Made by a program: the position numbers and the translations under genes. A stretch of DNA of 64,000 nt from Actinomadura flavalba DSM 45200 (GTDB taxonomy: Bacteria; Actinomycetota; Actinomycetes; Streptosporangiales; Streptosporangiaceae), in assembly GCF_000374305.1 (NCBI RefSeq), contig NZ_KB894100.1, positions 159,683 through 223,682 of the forward strand, given 5' to 3'. The notes under the pieces were generated by a model. It was not told where the DNA came from, searched no databases, and was given only the letters and a program-made list of their open reading frames with translations. Shown here one piece after another: positions 26,456 to 33,759 of the stretch; the stretch's first letter is position 1; every line of letters begins with the position of its first letter.

Positions 26456-27829
26456 TCAGTGGTGGAATCCGGGCTGGTGCGGGGCGCCGGTGCCGCCGTC
26501 GCCGAGCCGGGTGAGCGAGCGTTCGATGTCGTCGGCGAGCAGCGCGATCTCGTCCCGGCCGACGCCGTGCCGCACCAGGACGCGCTGGACGGTGGTGTCC
26601 TGCCGGGCGGCGGGCAGCGGATAGGACGGCACCTGCCAGCCGCGCGTGCGGAGCTGCTCGGACAGGTCGTAGAGGGAGAAGCCCGCGTTCGGCTTCAGCG
26701 TGTACGAGACGGCCGGCAGCGCGCCGCGCCCGTCGTAGAGCAGCTCGAACGGGCCCATGTCGCGGATGCGGTCCGCGAGGTACTGCGCGGTGTCCGCGCA
26801 CGCCTGCTGGACGCGCCGGTACCCCTCGCGGCCCAGCCGCAGCAGCGCGTAGTACTGGGCGATGACCTCGCCGCCGGGACGGGAGAAGTTCAGCGCGAAC
26901 GTGGGCATGTCGCCGCCGAGGTAGTTCACCTGGAAGACCAGCTCCTCGGGGAGCAGGTCGGCCGAGCGCCACACGGCCCAGCCGCAGCCGAGCGGCGCCA
27001 GCCCGTACTTGTGGCCGGACGCGTTGATCGACGCGACGCGCGGCAGCCGGAAGTCCCACGGCAGGTCGGGCCGGAGGAACGGGGCGACGAAGCCGCCGCT
27101 GGCGGCGTCCACGTGGACGGGGACGTCGTGCCCGGTGTTGGCCTGGATCGCGTCGAGCGCCTTGGCGATCTCGGCGACGGGCTCGTAGTCGCAGGTGAAC
27201 GTGACGCCGAGGATGGCGACGACGCCGATGGTGTTCTCGTCGACGTGATGGGCGAGCTGGTGCGGGCGCAGGCCGGTGGCGCCGGGTTCCAGCGGGACCT
27301 GGCGGAGTTCGACGTCGAAGTAGCGGGCGAACTTCTCCCAGCAGACCTGCACCGGCCCGCACACCAGGTTGGGCTTGTCGGCGGGCTGCCCGGCGGCCTC
27401 GCGGGCCTGCCGCCAGCGCCACTTGAGCGCGAGGCCGGCGAGCATCGCGGCCTCGCTGGAGCCGGTCGTGGAGCAGCCCATCGTGTCGCCCTCGGCGGGG
27501 GAGTTCCACAGGTCGGCGAGGATGTGGACGCAGCGCCGCTCGATCTCGGCGGTCTGCGGGTACTCGTCCTTGTCGATCATGTTCTTGTCGAGCGACGCGG
27601 CCATCAGGCGGCGCACCTCGTCGCTGTTCCACGTGGTGCAGAACGTGGCGAGGTTCTGGGCCGAGTTCCCGTCCAGGAGCAGTTCGTCGCTGATGAGGTC
27701 GTGGACGACCTTCGGGTCGGCCTGCCCCTCGGGCATCCGGTACTTGGGCAGCACCTGCTCGCTGAGCGGCGACGCGAACACGTCGTCGAACCCGGCGCTG
27801 TCCTTCGTCGCCACCCTGTGCAGCGCCAT
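26456..27829 (-). CDS. gadB: Glutamate decarboxylase
   Basis: 457 aa; ATG 27829 with AAGGGGG about 6 nt upstream is chosen over an upstream in-frame ATG at 27913. Group II PLP decarboxylase: STTGSSEAAMLAGLALK phosphate-binding region, HVDAASGGFVAPF with Asp241, and SINASGHKYGLAPLG with the PLP lysine at 274. It converts glutamate to GABA and CO2, consuming a proton (acid tolerance or GABA-shunt entry). No antiporter gene adjoins it. An aldehyde dehydrogenase lies about 17 kb away but need not be linked. Confidence 0.93.
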   Translation of the reverse strand: MALHRVATKDSAGFDDVFASPLSEQVLPKYRMPEGQADPKVVHDLISDELLLDGNSAQNLATFCTTWNSDEVRRLMAASLDKNMIDKDEYPQTAEIERRCVHILADLWNSPAEGDTMGCSTTGSSEAAMLAGLALKWRWRQAREAAGQPADKPNLVCGPVQVCWEKFARYFDVELRQVPLEPGATGLRPHQLAHHVDENTIGVVAILGVTFTCDYEPVAEIAKALDAIQANTGHDVPVHVDAASGGFVAPFLRPDLPWDFRLPRVASINASGHKYGLAPLGCGWAVWRSADLLPEELVFQVNYLGGDMPTFALNFSRPGGEVIAQYYALLRLGREGYRRVQQACADTAQYLADRIRDMGPFELLYDGRGALPAVSYTLKPNAGFSLYDLSEQLRTRGWQVPSYPLPAARQDTTVQRVLVRHGVGRDEIALLADDIERSLTRLGDGGTGAPHQPGFHH

Positions 27830-27956
27830 TTCCGCCCCCTTCGCGTCGAATGTCCCCGGAGGATTCGTTCGCCGGGACGGCCCCGGACAACCCCGGCACG
27901 GAGTAAAGATCACCTCGCGCCCGCCCGCTCGCGGCGGTTCCGGTTGGATGTGGCCC

Positions 27957-28631
27957 GTGAACGCTCATGACGTGGCCGCCCTGCTGCCGGACGTCCCCCG
28001 GCTCCGTGATCTCTGCCGGTCGATCGCGATGCTGGAGGCGATCCTGAACCCCGACTGGGAGAGCCGCTGCCACTCCTTCGACGGGGACTGGTCGCCCGGC
28101 GAGGAGATGGCGTCGATGAGGGACGGTTCGGGCGCCGAGTACTCGATCGTTTTCAGCGCGGCGGGCGCGTACGTCCGGGGCTTCGACCACGGGTCACCGA
28201 TGAGCCCGTACGCCGATGGGCGGCACCGGACGTGGCCGGGAGTGCTCGACTCCGTCCCGGAGGTGTTCCGGCCCTGCGTGGAGGAACCGGCGTTCGGTGA
28301 CGAGGACGGCGTTCCGGTGGTGACGGCCTGCCTGTGGCGCGAGACCGGCGACGCCGGGTGGCGGGTGGGCGAGATCGCCTATCCGCCGGGCGCGGGCGAT
28401 CCCGACGGGTCCGCGACGCTGTTCGGCCTGCTGGTCGACCCGTCGCCGGAGGTGTTCCAGCGGTTCGCCGAGGATTACTACGAGGTTCCCGTGGACCTTG
28501 AGGGGGTGCGTCACCTCCATGCGCTCCGTCCGCTGACGCCGGAGGTGGTCTCGTCGCTCAACGCCGAGGCCGTCCTGGCTTCCCTGGCCGAAGACCTCGC
28601 GGCGACGCGCTATCCGGTCGCGGATCGCTGA
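27957..28631 (+). CDS. Conserved actinobacterial protein, function unknown
   Basis: 224 aa from GTG 27957 (an in-frame ATG at 27948 is also possible). It contains DVAALLPDVPRLRDLCRSIA, EMASMRDGSGAEYSIVFSAAGAYVRGFDH, a VTACLWRETGD strand and a C-terminal ALRPLTPEVVSSLN. I recall close relatives in other actinomycetes, always uncharacterised. Soluble, acidic, no signal peptide. Divergent from gadB. Confidence 0.75.
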   Translation: MNAHDVAALLPDVPRLRDLCRSIAMLEAILNPDWESRCHSFDGDWSPGEEMASMRDGSGAEYSIVFSAAGAYVRGFDHGSPMSPYADGRHRTWPGVLDSVPEVFRPCVEEPAFGDEDGVPVVTACLWRETGDAGWRVGEIAYPPGAGDPDGSATLFGLLVDPSPEVFQRFAEDYYEVPVDLEGVRHLHALRPLTPEVVSSLNAEAVLASLAEDLAATRYPVADR

Positions 28632-28649
28632 GCGGAGTTCGCGCGGCGG

Positions 28650-28666
28650 GTTCGCCTAGAGCGAAC
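28650..28666. promoter_or_regulatory. ClgR-box-like site upstream of lon
   Basis: GTTCGC-CTAGA-GCGAAC, a perfect 6-bp inverted repeat with 5-nt spacer, fits the GTTCGC-N5-GCG element of the actinobacterial activator ClgR, which controls clp and lon genes in Streptomyces. It lies about 95 nt before lon, where an activator site would be expected. Confidence 0.65.
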
Positions 28667-28698
28667 GTTGCTGAGGAAATTTGTTGGTGCTCCGTTTT

Positions 28699-28719
28699 CT
28701 TGAGTGAGTATGACTCAAC
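28699..28719. promoter_or_regulatory. HAIR-like (HspR) operator upstream of lon
   Basis: CTTGAGT-N7-ACTCAAC matches the HspR consensus CTTGAGT-N7-ACTCAAG at 13 of 14 positions, 42 nt before the lon start. HspR represses dnaK, clpB and lon in Streptomyces. Confidence 0.8.
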
Positions 28720-28761
28720 CCTTCGGGTGGGGTCGCACGCGGAGAACGAACGGAGCTGAGC

Positions 28762-31158
28762 ATGAGTGAGAACCTGACGCTGCCGGTGCTGCCCATCGAC
28801 GACGGTGTTGTGCTGCCGGGGATGGTGGTGCCGCTCGACCTGTCCGAGGGGAACGAGGTGCGGGCGGCGATCGAGGCGGCGCGGGCCGTGGCGCAGGGCG
28901 GCGGGCCCGGCATCCGGTCGGCCGCCAAGCCGCGTGTGCTGCTGGTGCCCCGGCAGGGCGGGCAGTACGCCGCCGTCGGCACCCTCGGCGTCATCGAGCA
29001 GGAGGGGCGGCTGCCCGGCGGCGAGCCGGGAGCCGTCGTGCGGGGCGTCTCGCGGGTCCGCATCGGCACCGGCACCACCGGCCCCGGAGCGGCGCTGTGG
29101 GTCGAGGGCGCCGAGGTGCCCGTGCCCCCGGCGACGGGACGCACGCAGGAACTGGCCAAGGAGTACAAGGGCCTGGTCAGCGCCATCTTGCAGAAGCGCG
29201 GCGCGTGGCAGGTCGTGGACGTCGTGCAGCAGATCGACGACCCGTCCGTCCTGGCGGACAACGCCGGATACGCGCCCTACCTGACCGACGACCAGAAGGT
29301 CGAACTGCTGGAGACCCCCGACACCGACGAGCGGCTGACGCTCGTCATCGGCTGGGTCCGCGACCACCTCGCCGAACTCGACGTCGCGGAGACCATCCGC
29401 AAGGACGTCCAGGAGGGCATGGAGAAGACCCAGCGCGAGTTCCTGCTGCGCCAGCAGCAGGAGGCCATCCGCAAGGAGCTGGCCGACCTCAACGGCGACC
29501 CCGCCGACGAGGAGGACGACTACCGGGCCCGCATCGAGGCCGCCGACCTGCCGGAGAAGGTGCGCGACGCCGCGCTCAAGGAGGTCGACAAGCTGGAGCG
29601 GTCGTCGGACGCGTCCCCCGAGGGCGGCTGGATTCGCACCTGGCTCGACACCGTCCTCGACATCCCCTGGAACGAGCGCACCGAGGACGCCTACGACATC
29701 TCCGGCGCCCGCGCCGTCCTGGACGCCGACCACACCGGCCTGGAGGACGTCAAGGAACGCATCATCGAGTACCTCGCCGTCCGCAAGCGCCGCGCCGACC
29801 GGGGCCTCGGCGTCGTCGGCGGGCGCCGCAGCGGCGCCGTCCTCGCGCTGACCGGCCCGCCCGGCGTCGGCAAGACGTCGCTGGGCGAGTCGATCGCCCG
29901 GTCGATGGGCCGGTCGTTCGTCCGGGTCGCGCTCGGCGGCGTCCGCGACGAGGCCGAGATCCGGGGCCACCGCCGCACCTACGTCGGCGCACTGCCGGGC
30001 CGGATCGTCCGCGCGATCCGCGAGGCCGGGTCGATGAACCCCGTCGTCCTGCTGGACGAGATCGACAAGGTCGGCGCCGACTACCGGGGCGACCCGACGG
30101 CGGCGCTGCTGGAGGTCCTCGACCCCGAGCAGAACCACACCTTCCGCGACCACTACCTGGAGGTCGAACTCGACCTGTCCGACGTGCTGTTCGTCGCCAC
30201 CGCGAACGTCGTCGAGCAGATCCCCGGCCCGCTGCTGGACCGCATGGAACTCGTCCAGCTCGACGGCTACACCGAGGACGAGAAGGTCACGATCGCCCGC
30301 GACCACCTGCTCCCGCGCGAGCTGGACAAGTCCGGCCTGGACGCCGCCGAGGTGACCGTCACCGACGACGCGCTGCGGCTGCTGGCGGCCGAGTACACCC
30401 GCGAGGCGGGCGTCCGGGCGCTGGACCGGTCGGTCGCGCGGGTGCTGCGCAAGGTCGCGGCGAACGTCGCGCTGGACAAGGCGACGCTGCCCGTGACGGT
30501 CACGGCCGCGACCCTGAAGGACTACCTGGGCCGTCCCCGGTTCACGCCGGAGGCGGAGCTGAGCCGCAGCGAGCGCCGCACGGCCGTGCCGGGCGTCGCG
30601 ACGGGCCTGGCGGTCACCGGGGCGGGTGGCGACGTGCTGTTCATCGAGGCGTCGCTGGCCGACAAGGAGACCGGCGGCACCGGCGTCACGCTGACGGGGC
30701 AGCTCGGCGAGGTCATGAAGGAGTCGGCGCAGATCGCGCTCAGCTACCTGCGGTCGCGGGGAGCCGAGCTGGAGCTGCCCGTCGGTGACCTGAAGGACCG
30801 GGGCGTGCACGTCCACGTCCCCGCCGGCGCGATCCCGAAGGACGGGCCGAGCGCGGGCATCACGATGACGACGGCGCTGGCGTCGCTGCTGTCGGGACGC
30901 CCGGTGCGCGCGGACGTCGCGATGACCGGCGAGGTGTCCCTGACCGGGCGGGTGCTGCCGATCGGCGGCCTCAAGCAGAAGCTGCTGGCCGCGTCCCGGC
31001 TCGGCATCACGACGGCGATCGTCCCCAAGCGGAACGAGCCCGACCTTGAGGACGTCCCGGCCGAAGTGCTGGAGAACATGACGGTCTTCGCGGTCAGCGA
31101 CGTCCGCGAAGTCCTCGACCTGGCCCTGGAACCCGCGACGACCCCCGTCGCGGCCTGA
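28762..31158 (+). CDS. lon: ATP-dependent Lon protease
   Basis: 798 aa, full length for LonA. N-terminal substrate domain (LPVLPIDDGVVLPGMVVPLD), AAA module with Walker A GPPGVGKTS at 365-373 and Walker B VVLLDEIDK, then the peptidase domain with Ser697 in DGPSAGITM and Lys740 in GGLKQKL, the 43-residue spacing of the Ser-Lys dyad. It degrades misfolded and regulatory proteins in the cytoplasm. ATG 28762 follows CGGAG. Control by HspR and ClgR is suggested by two upstream boxes. Confidence 0.96.
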   Translation: MSENLTLPVLPIDDGVVLPGMVVPLDLSEGNEVRAAIEAARAVAQGGGPGIRSAAKPRVLLVPRQGGQYAAVGTLGVIEQEGRLPGGEPGAVVRGVSRVRIGTGTTGPGAALWVEGAEVPVPPATGRTQELAKEYKGLVSAILQKRGAWQVVDVVQQIDDPSVLADNAGYAPYLTDDQKVELLETPDTDERLTLVIGWVRDHLAELDVAETIRKDVQEGMEKTQREFLLRQQQEAIRKELADLNGDPADEEDDYRARIEAADLPEKVRDAALKEVDKLERSSDASPEGGWIRTWLDTVLDIPWNERTEDAYDISGARAVLDADHTGLEDVKERIIEYLAVRKRRADRGLGVVGGRRSGAVLALTGPPGVGKTSLGESIARSMGRSFVRVALGGVRDEAEIRGHRRTYVGALPGRIVRAIREAGSMNPVVLLDEIDKVGADYRGDPTAALLEVLDPEQNHTFRDHYLEVELDLSDVLFVATANVVEQIPGPLLDRMELVQLDGYTEDEKVTIARDHLLPRELDKSGLDAAEVTVTDDALRLLAAEYTREAGVRALDRSVARVLRKVAANVALDKATLPVTVTAATLKDYLGRPRFTPEAELSRSERRTAVPGVATGLAVTGAGGDVLFIEASLADKETGGTGVTLTGQLGEVMKESAQIALSYLRSRGAELELPVGDLKDRGVHVHVPAGAIPKDGPSAGITMTTALASLLSGRPVRADVAMTGEVSLTGRVLPIGGLKQKLLAASRLGITTAIVPKRNEPDLEDVPAEVLENMTVFAVSDVREVLDLALEPATTPVAA

Positions 31159-31169
31159 CCCCCGTCCCT

Positions 31170-31200
31170 GGAACACCCCCGCCCCCGGCGGGGGTGTTCC
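31170..31200 (+). terminator. Terminator after lon
   Basis: Perfect 14-bp stem (GGAACACCCCCGCC, 31170-31183, with its complement 31187-31200), 3-nt loop, then GCTTTC. Confidence 0.8.
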
Positions 31201-31327
31201 GCTTTCCCGGGGGATTCGCGCGGGTTCGTCGACGTCACGGACGTTACGCCGGGACTCCGACATAATCCGGTGGGGACGGGGGACAAGCGGTCCGGGCGAC
31301 GTGAAGATCGAACAGAAGAGGGCGGAC

Positions 31328-31828
31328 ATGACCACCACCGAGACCCGGCAGGACGCGCCGGTGACCCAGCGGGAACCGAAGCCCTGGTACGTGACCGTGT
31401 TCCGGGTCCTCGCCGTGCTGGTCGCGCTGGCCGGGCTCGTCGTCTTCTTCTACTACGCGTTCAAGCTGACGCTGACGCCGGTGAACGACAACGGGCAGGC
31501 GGGCGGCAACACCGACCCGGGCCGGTCGCTGCGCTTCTACCTCGACCGCCCGACCAAGGAGGCCATATTCCAGCTCGGCGGCAACCTCGTCCTGCTGTCC
31601 CCGCTGGGCGTCCTGCTGCCGATCGCCTCCCGCCGCCTGCGCGGCCCGGTGCGCCTGCTACTCATCGGCGGCCTGGTGTCGCTCGTCATCGAGACGACCC
31701 AGGGCCTCCTGGTCATGGGCCGCGCCTTCGACGTCGACGACGTCATGCTCAACACCCTCGGCGTCGTCCTGGCCTACCTCCTGGTCGGCCGCAAGCTCTC
31801 CCACGTGCTGCGCGGCCGCCGCCGCTAA
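31328..31828 (+). CDS. VanZ-like membrane protein
   Basis: 166 aa from ATG 31328 with AAGAGGGCGG upstream (GTG 31301 is an alternative). Membrane helices near 27-48 and in the C-terminal half, with the VanZ core NLVLLSPLGVLLP, SLVIETTQGLLVMGRAFDVD and DVMLNTLGVVLAY. VanZ is linked to teicoplanin resistance in enterococci, but most actinobacterial copies are uncharacterised. It converges on the epimerase gene with a 4-nt overlap of stops. Confidence 0.87.
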   Translation: MTTTETRQDAPVTQREPKPWYVTVFRVLAVLVALAGLVVFFYYAFKLTLTPVNDNGQAGGNTDPGRSLRFYLDRPTKEAIFQLGGNLVLLSPLGVLLPIASRRLRGPVRLLLIGGLVSLVIETTQGLLVMGRAFDVDDVMLNTLGVVLAYLLVGRKLSHVLRGRRR

Positions 31829-33348
31829 CGGGGGGAGAGGCGGAAGACCCGGAGGGTCCGGCCGGAGCGCTCGCCGTACCGGGCGTAGACGGGCCAGACG
31901 GCCGTGAGGCGGGGCCAGACCTCGGCGCGTTCGGCGCCGTCGAGAAGCCGCGCGGTCACCGGGGTGGTGCGGCCCCGGAACAGGACGGACGCGTCCGGGT
32001 GGGCCAGGAGGTTGCCCGTCCACGCCGGGTGCTTCTCGCGGCCGAAGTTGGACCCGACGACGAGCCAGCCGCCGTCCGGCTCGGGCAGGCACGCCAGCGG
32101 GACGGCGCGCTCGGCGCCGCTGACGGCGCCGCGCGCGGTCAGCACCAGCGACGGCACCATCGTCTGACTGATGAGGAACCGGCCCTTCGTGACGCGGCTG
32201 ATCACGCGGTCGAGGCGCGGCACCACCTTCGGCCCGACCCGGGCGAACCAGGCGGAACCGGCCATCTTCTGCACGGCGGGCGCGACGACGCGCTGGGCGG
32301 CGTTCGGCATGGACGTCTCCTTCACGGTGTTCTGCGGGGCGAGCCGCCCGGCCCGGCGCGGGGCGAGCCGCCCGGTGGCGGCCAGCCAGCGCACCGAGTC
32401 GGCGACGGTCACGCGGACGGGACGCGGCGCGAGGCCGAGGTCGGTGTAGGTCGCGGTGTCGTCGGTCGGGACGAGCCGCACCATGAACTCGGCGGCGTCG
32501 CGGGTGAGCGGGTAGCCGAACGGGCGGACGCGCCTGGCGGCGTCCAGCAGTGACCCGGCCGCCAGCAGCGCGCCGTCGGGCAGCGGGAACCGGCGGCACG
32601 GCACGCCGGTCACCTCGCCGCACAGCGCGGACAGTTCGCGCCAGGTCAGGTAGTGGCCGCCGAGCAGCCAGCGCCGCCCGGCCGCGTCGGCGGTGACGGC
32701 GCGCGCGAGCACGGCGGCGAGGTCGCGGACGTCGAGCACGCCGACGCCGCCGCCGGGCAGCGGCCACGCCCAGGTCATCCCGGCCGCGAGGCCCTGCATG
32801 AGCGCGTCCGGGGACGGCTGGCCGGGGCCGCAGACGCCGCCGGGGTAGACGATCGCGACGGGCGCGCCGTCGTCCTGCAACCCGCGCGCGTACCGTTCGG
32901 CGATGACCTTGGACCGTCCGTAGGCGGTGCGCGGCACGGCCGGCGGCGCGTCCACGGTGATCACCGGCGCGGCGGGCGGCACGAACACCGCGACCGTGGA
33001 CACGTGGACGACCGGCGCCAGCCCCGCCGCCACGGCACCGCCGACGACATTGCGCGTCCCCGCCACGTTGACGCCGACGACGTCGCCCCCGCCCCCGGTG
33101 ACCCCGATCGCCGCCGCCGCGTGGATCGCGGCGTCGCACCCGCTCATCCCGTCCGCGACGGCCCCGGGATCGAGCATGTCCCCGGGCACCAGCTCGACGC
33201 CCTCGGCGGGCACCCCGAGCGCCCCGAGCACCTTGGTCGCCTTCCCGGGATCGCGCACCAGCGCCCGCACCCGATGCCCGTCCCGCAGCAACGCCGCGAC
33301 CGTGTGCGACCCGACATATCCCGACGCCCCGGAAACGAACACCCGCAT
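31825..33348 (-). CDS. NAD-dependent epimerase/dehydratase fused to a deazaflavin (F420) nitroreductase domain
   Basis: 507 aa. Residues 1-330: extended SDR with GASGYVGS at 7-14 and YGRSK (catalytic Tyr and Lys), similar to NAD-dependent 4,6-dehydratase-like and steroid dehydrogenase proteins. Residues 347-507: Ddn/DUF385 fold (GRFLISQTMVPSLVLTARG, SNFGREKHPAWTGNLLAHPD), which binds F420 in mycobacterial Ddn. Between them, an AAGGAG site sits 6 nt before an in-frame ATG at 32310, so the second domain could also be made alone as a 161-aa protein. Function of the pair unknown. Confidence 0.82.
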   Translation of the reverse strand: MRVFVSGASGYVGSHTVAALLRDGHRVRALVRDPGKATKVLGALGVPAEGVELVPGDMLDPGAVADGMSGCDAAIHAAAAIGVTGGGGDVVGVNVAGTRNVVGGAVAAGLAPVVHVSTVAVFVPPAAPVITVDAPPAVPRTAYGRSKVIAERYARGLQDDGAPVAIVYPGGVCGPGQPSPDALMQGLAAGMTWAWPLPGGGVGVLDVRDLAAVLARAVTADAAGRRWLLGGHYLTWRELSALCGEVTGVPCRRFPLPDGALLAAGSLLDAARRVRPFGYPLTRDAAEFMVRLVPTDDTATYTDLGLAPRPVRVTVADSVRWLAATGRLAPRRAGRLAPQNTVKETSMPNAAQRVVAPAVQKMAGSAWFARVGPKVVPRLDRVISRVTKGRFLISQTMVPSLVLTARGAVSGAERAVPLACLPEPDGGWLVVGSNFGREKHPAWTGNLLAHPDASVLFRGRTTPVTARLLDGAERAEVWPRLTAVWPVYARYGERSGRTLRVFRLSPR

Positions 33349-33759
33349 GACAACAACCTAACGCTTGCTGCAACCCCTGACCACGACCCTCCGTCGATGA
33401 GCTGTACGCCGTCGCCGGTCGACTCGGCCACCGCCAAGGCCCGCTCCGGCGCGCCCGGTGGCCAGGCGGCGAGACCGCCCGCTAGTCGGTGGCCCGGCGT
33501 GCCGGTCGGCCGCCCCCCGGCCTGCTCCGGCGCGCCCGGTGGCCGGGCAGCGAGATCCGCCCGCTCGCCGGTGGCTCGGTGCGTGTGCTGACCTGGATCG
33601 CGGCCATGGGCGCGCGGCGGCGTTCCCACTTGGAAGCGGTCTTCGACGTCCGGCGCCGGGCCATGTTCCGGCGCGTGACCCGATTCGGTGGTCGCTCCCT
33701 GAGCGTCGCGACGCTGATCAAGGAGGTCCGGGGCACGCGCGACCACCTCGTCTCCGTCG
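33349..33759. other. Intergenic stretch between the SMC-like and epimerase genes
   Basis: 411 nt without a gene I can support. It contains two copies of an about 57-nt segment (33441-33497 and 33522-33579, unit spacing 81 nt). The rest shows no motif I recognise. Confidence 0.5.
33441..33579. repeat. Two-copy direct repeat, 81-nt spacing
   Basis: Copies begin at 33441 and 33522 and share GCTCCGGCGCGCCCGGTGGC, then an imperfect GCGAGA-CCGCCCGCT block and GGTGGC. A partial third copy of the unit end may lie near 33411-33428. Confidence 0.6.

Noticed and set aside
28650..28666. LexA/SOS box reading of GTTCGC-N5-GCGAAC
   Set aside because: Actinobacterial SOS boxes have the opposite arm order (CGAAC-N4-GTTCG). 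The orientation and the lon context fit ClgR better.
33349..33759. A hidden JetD-like nuclease gene next to the SMC-like operon
   Set aside because: The gap is only 411 nt and repeat-filled, and neither flanking gene (epimerase fusion, LuxR regulator) resembles a topoisomerase-VI-like nuclease.
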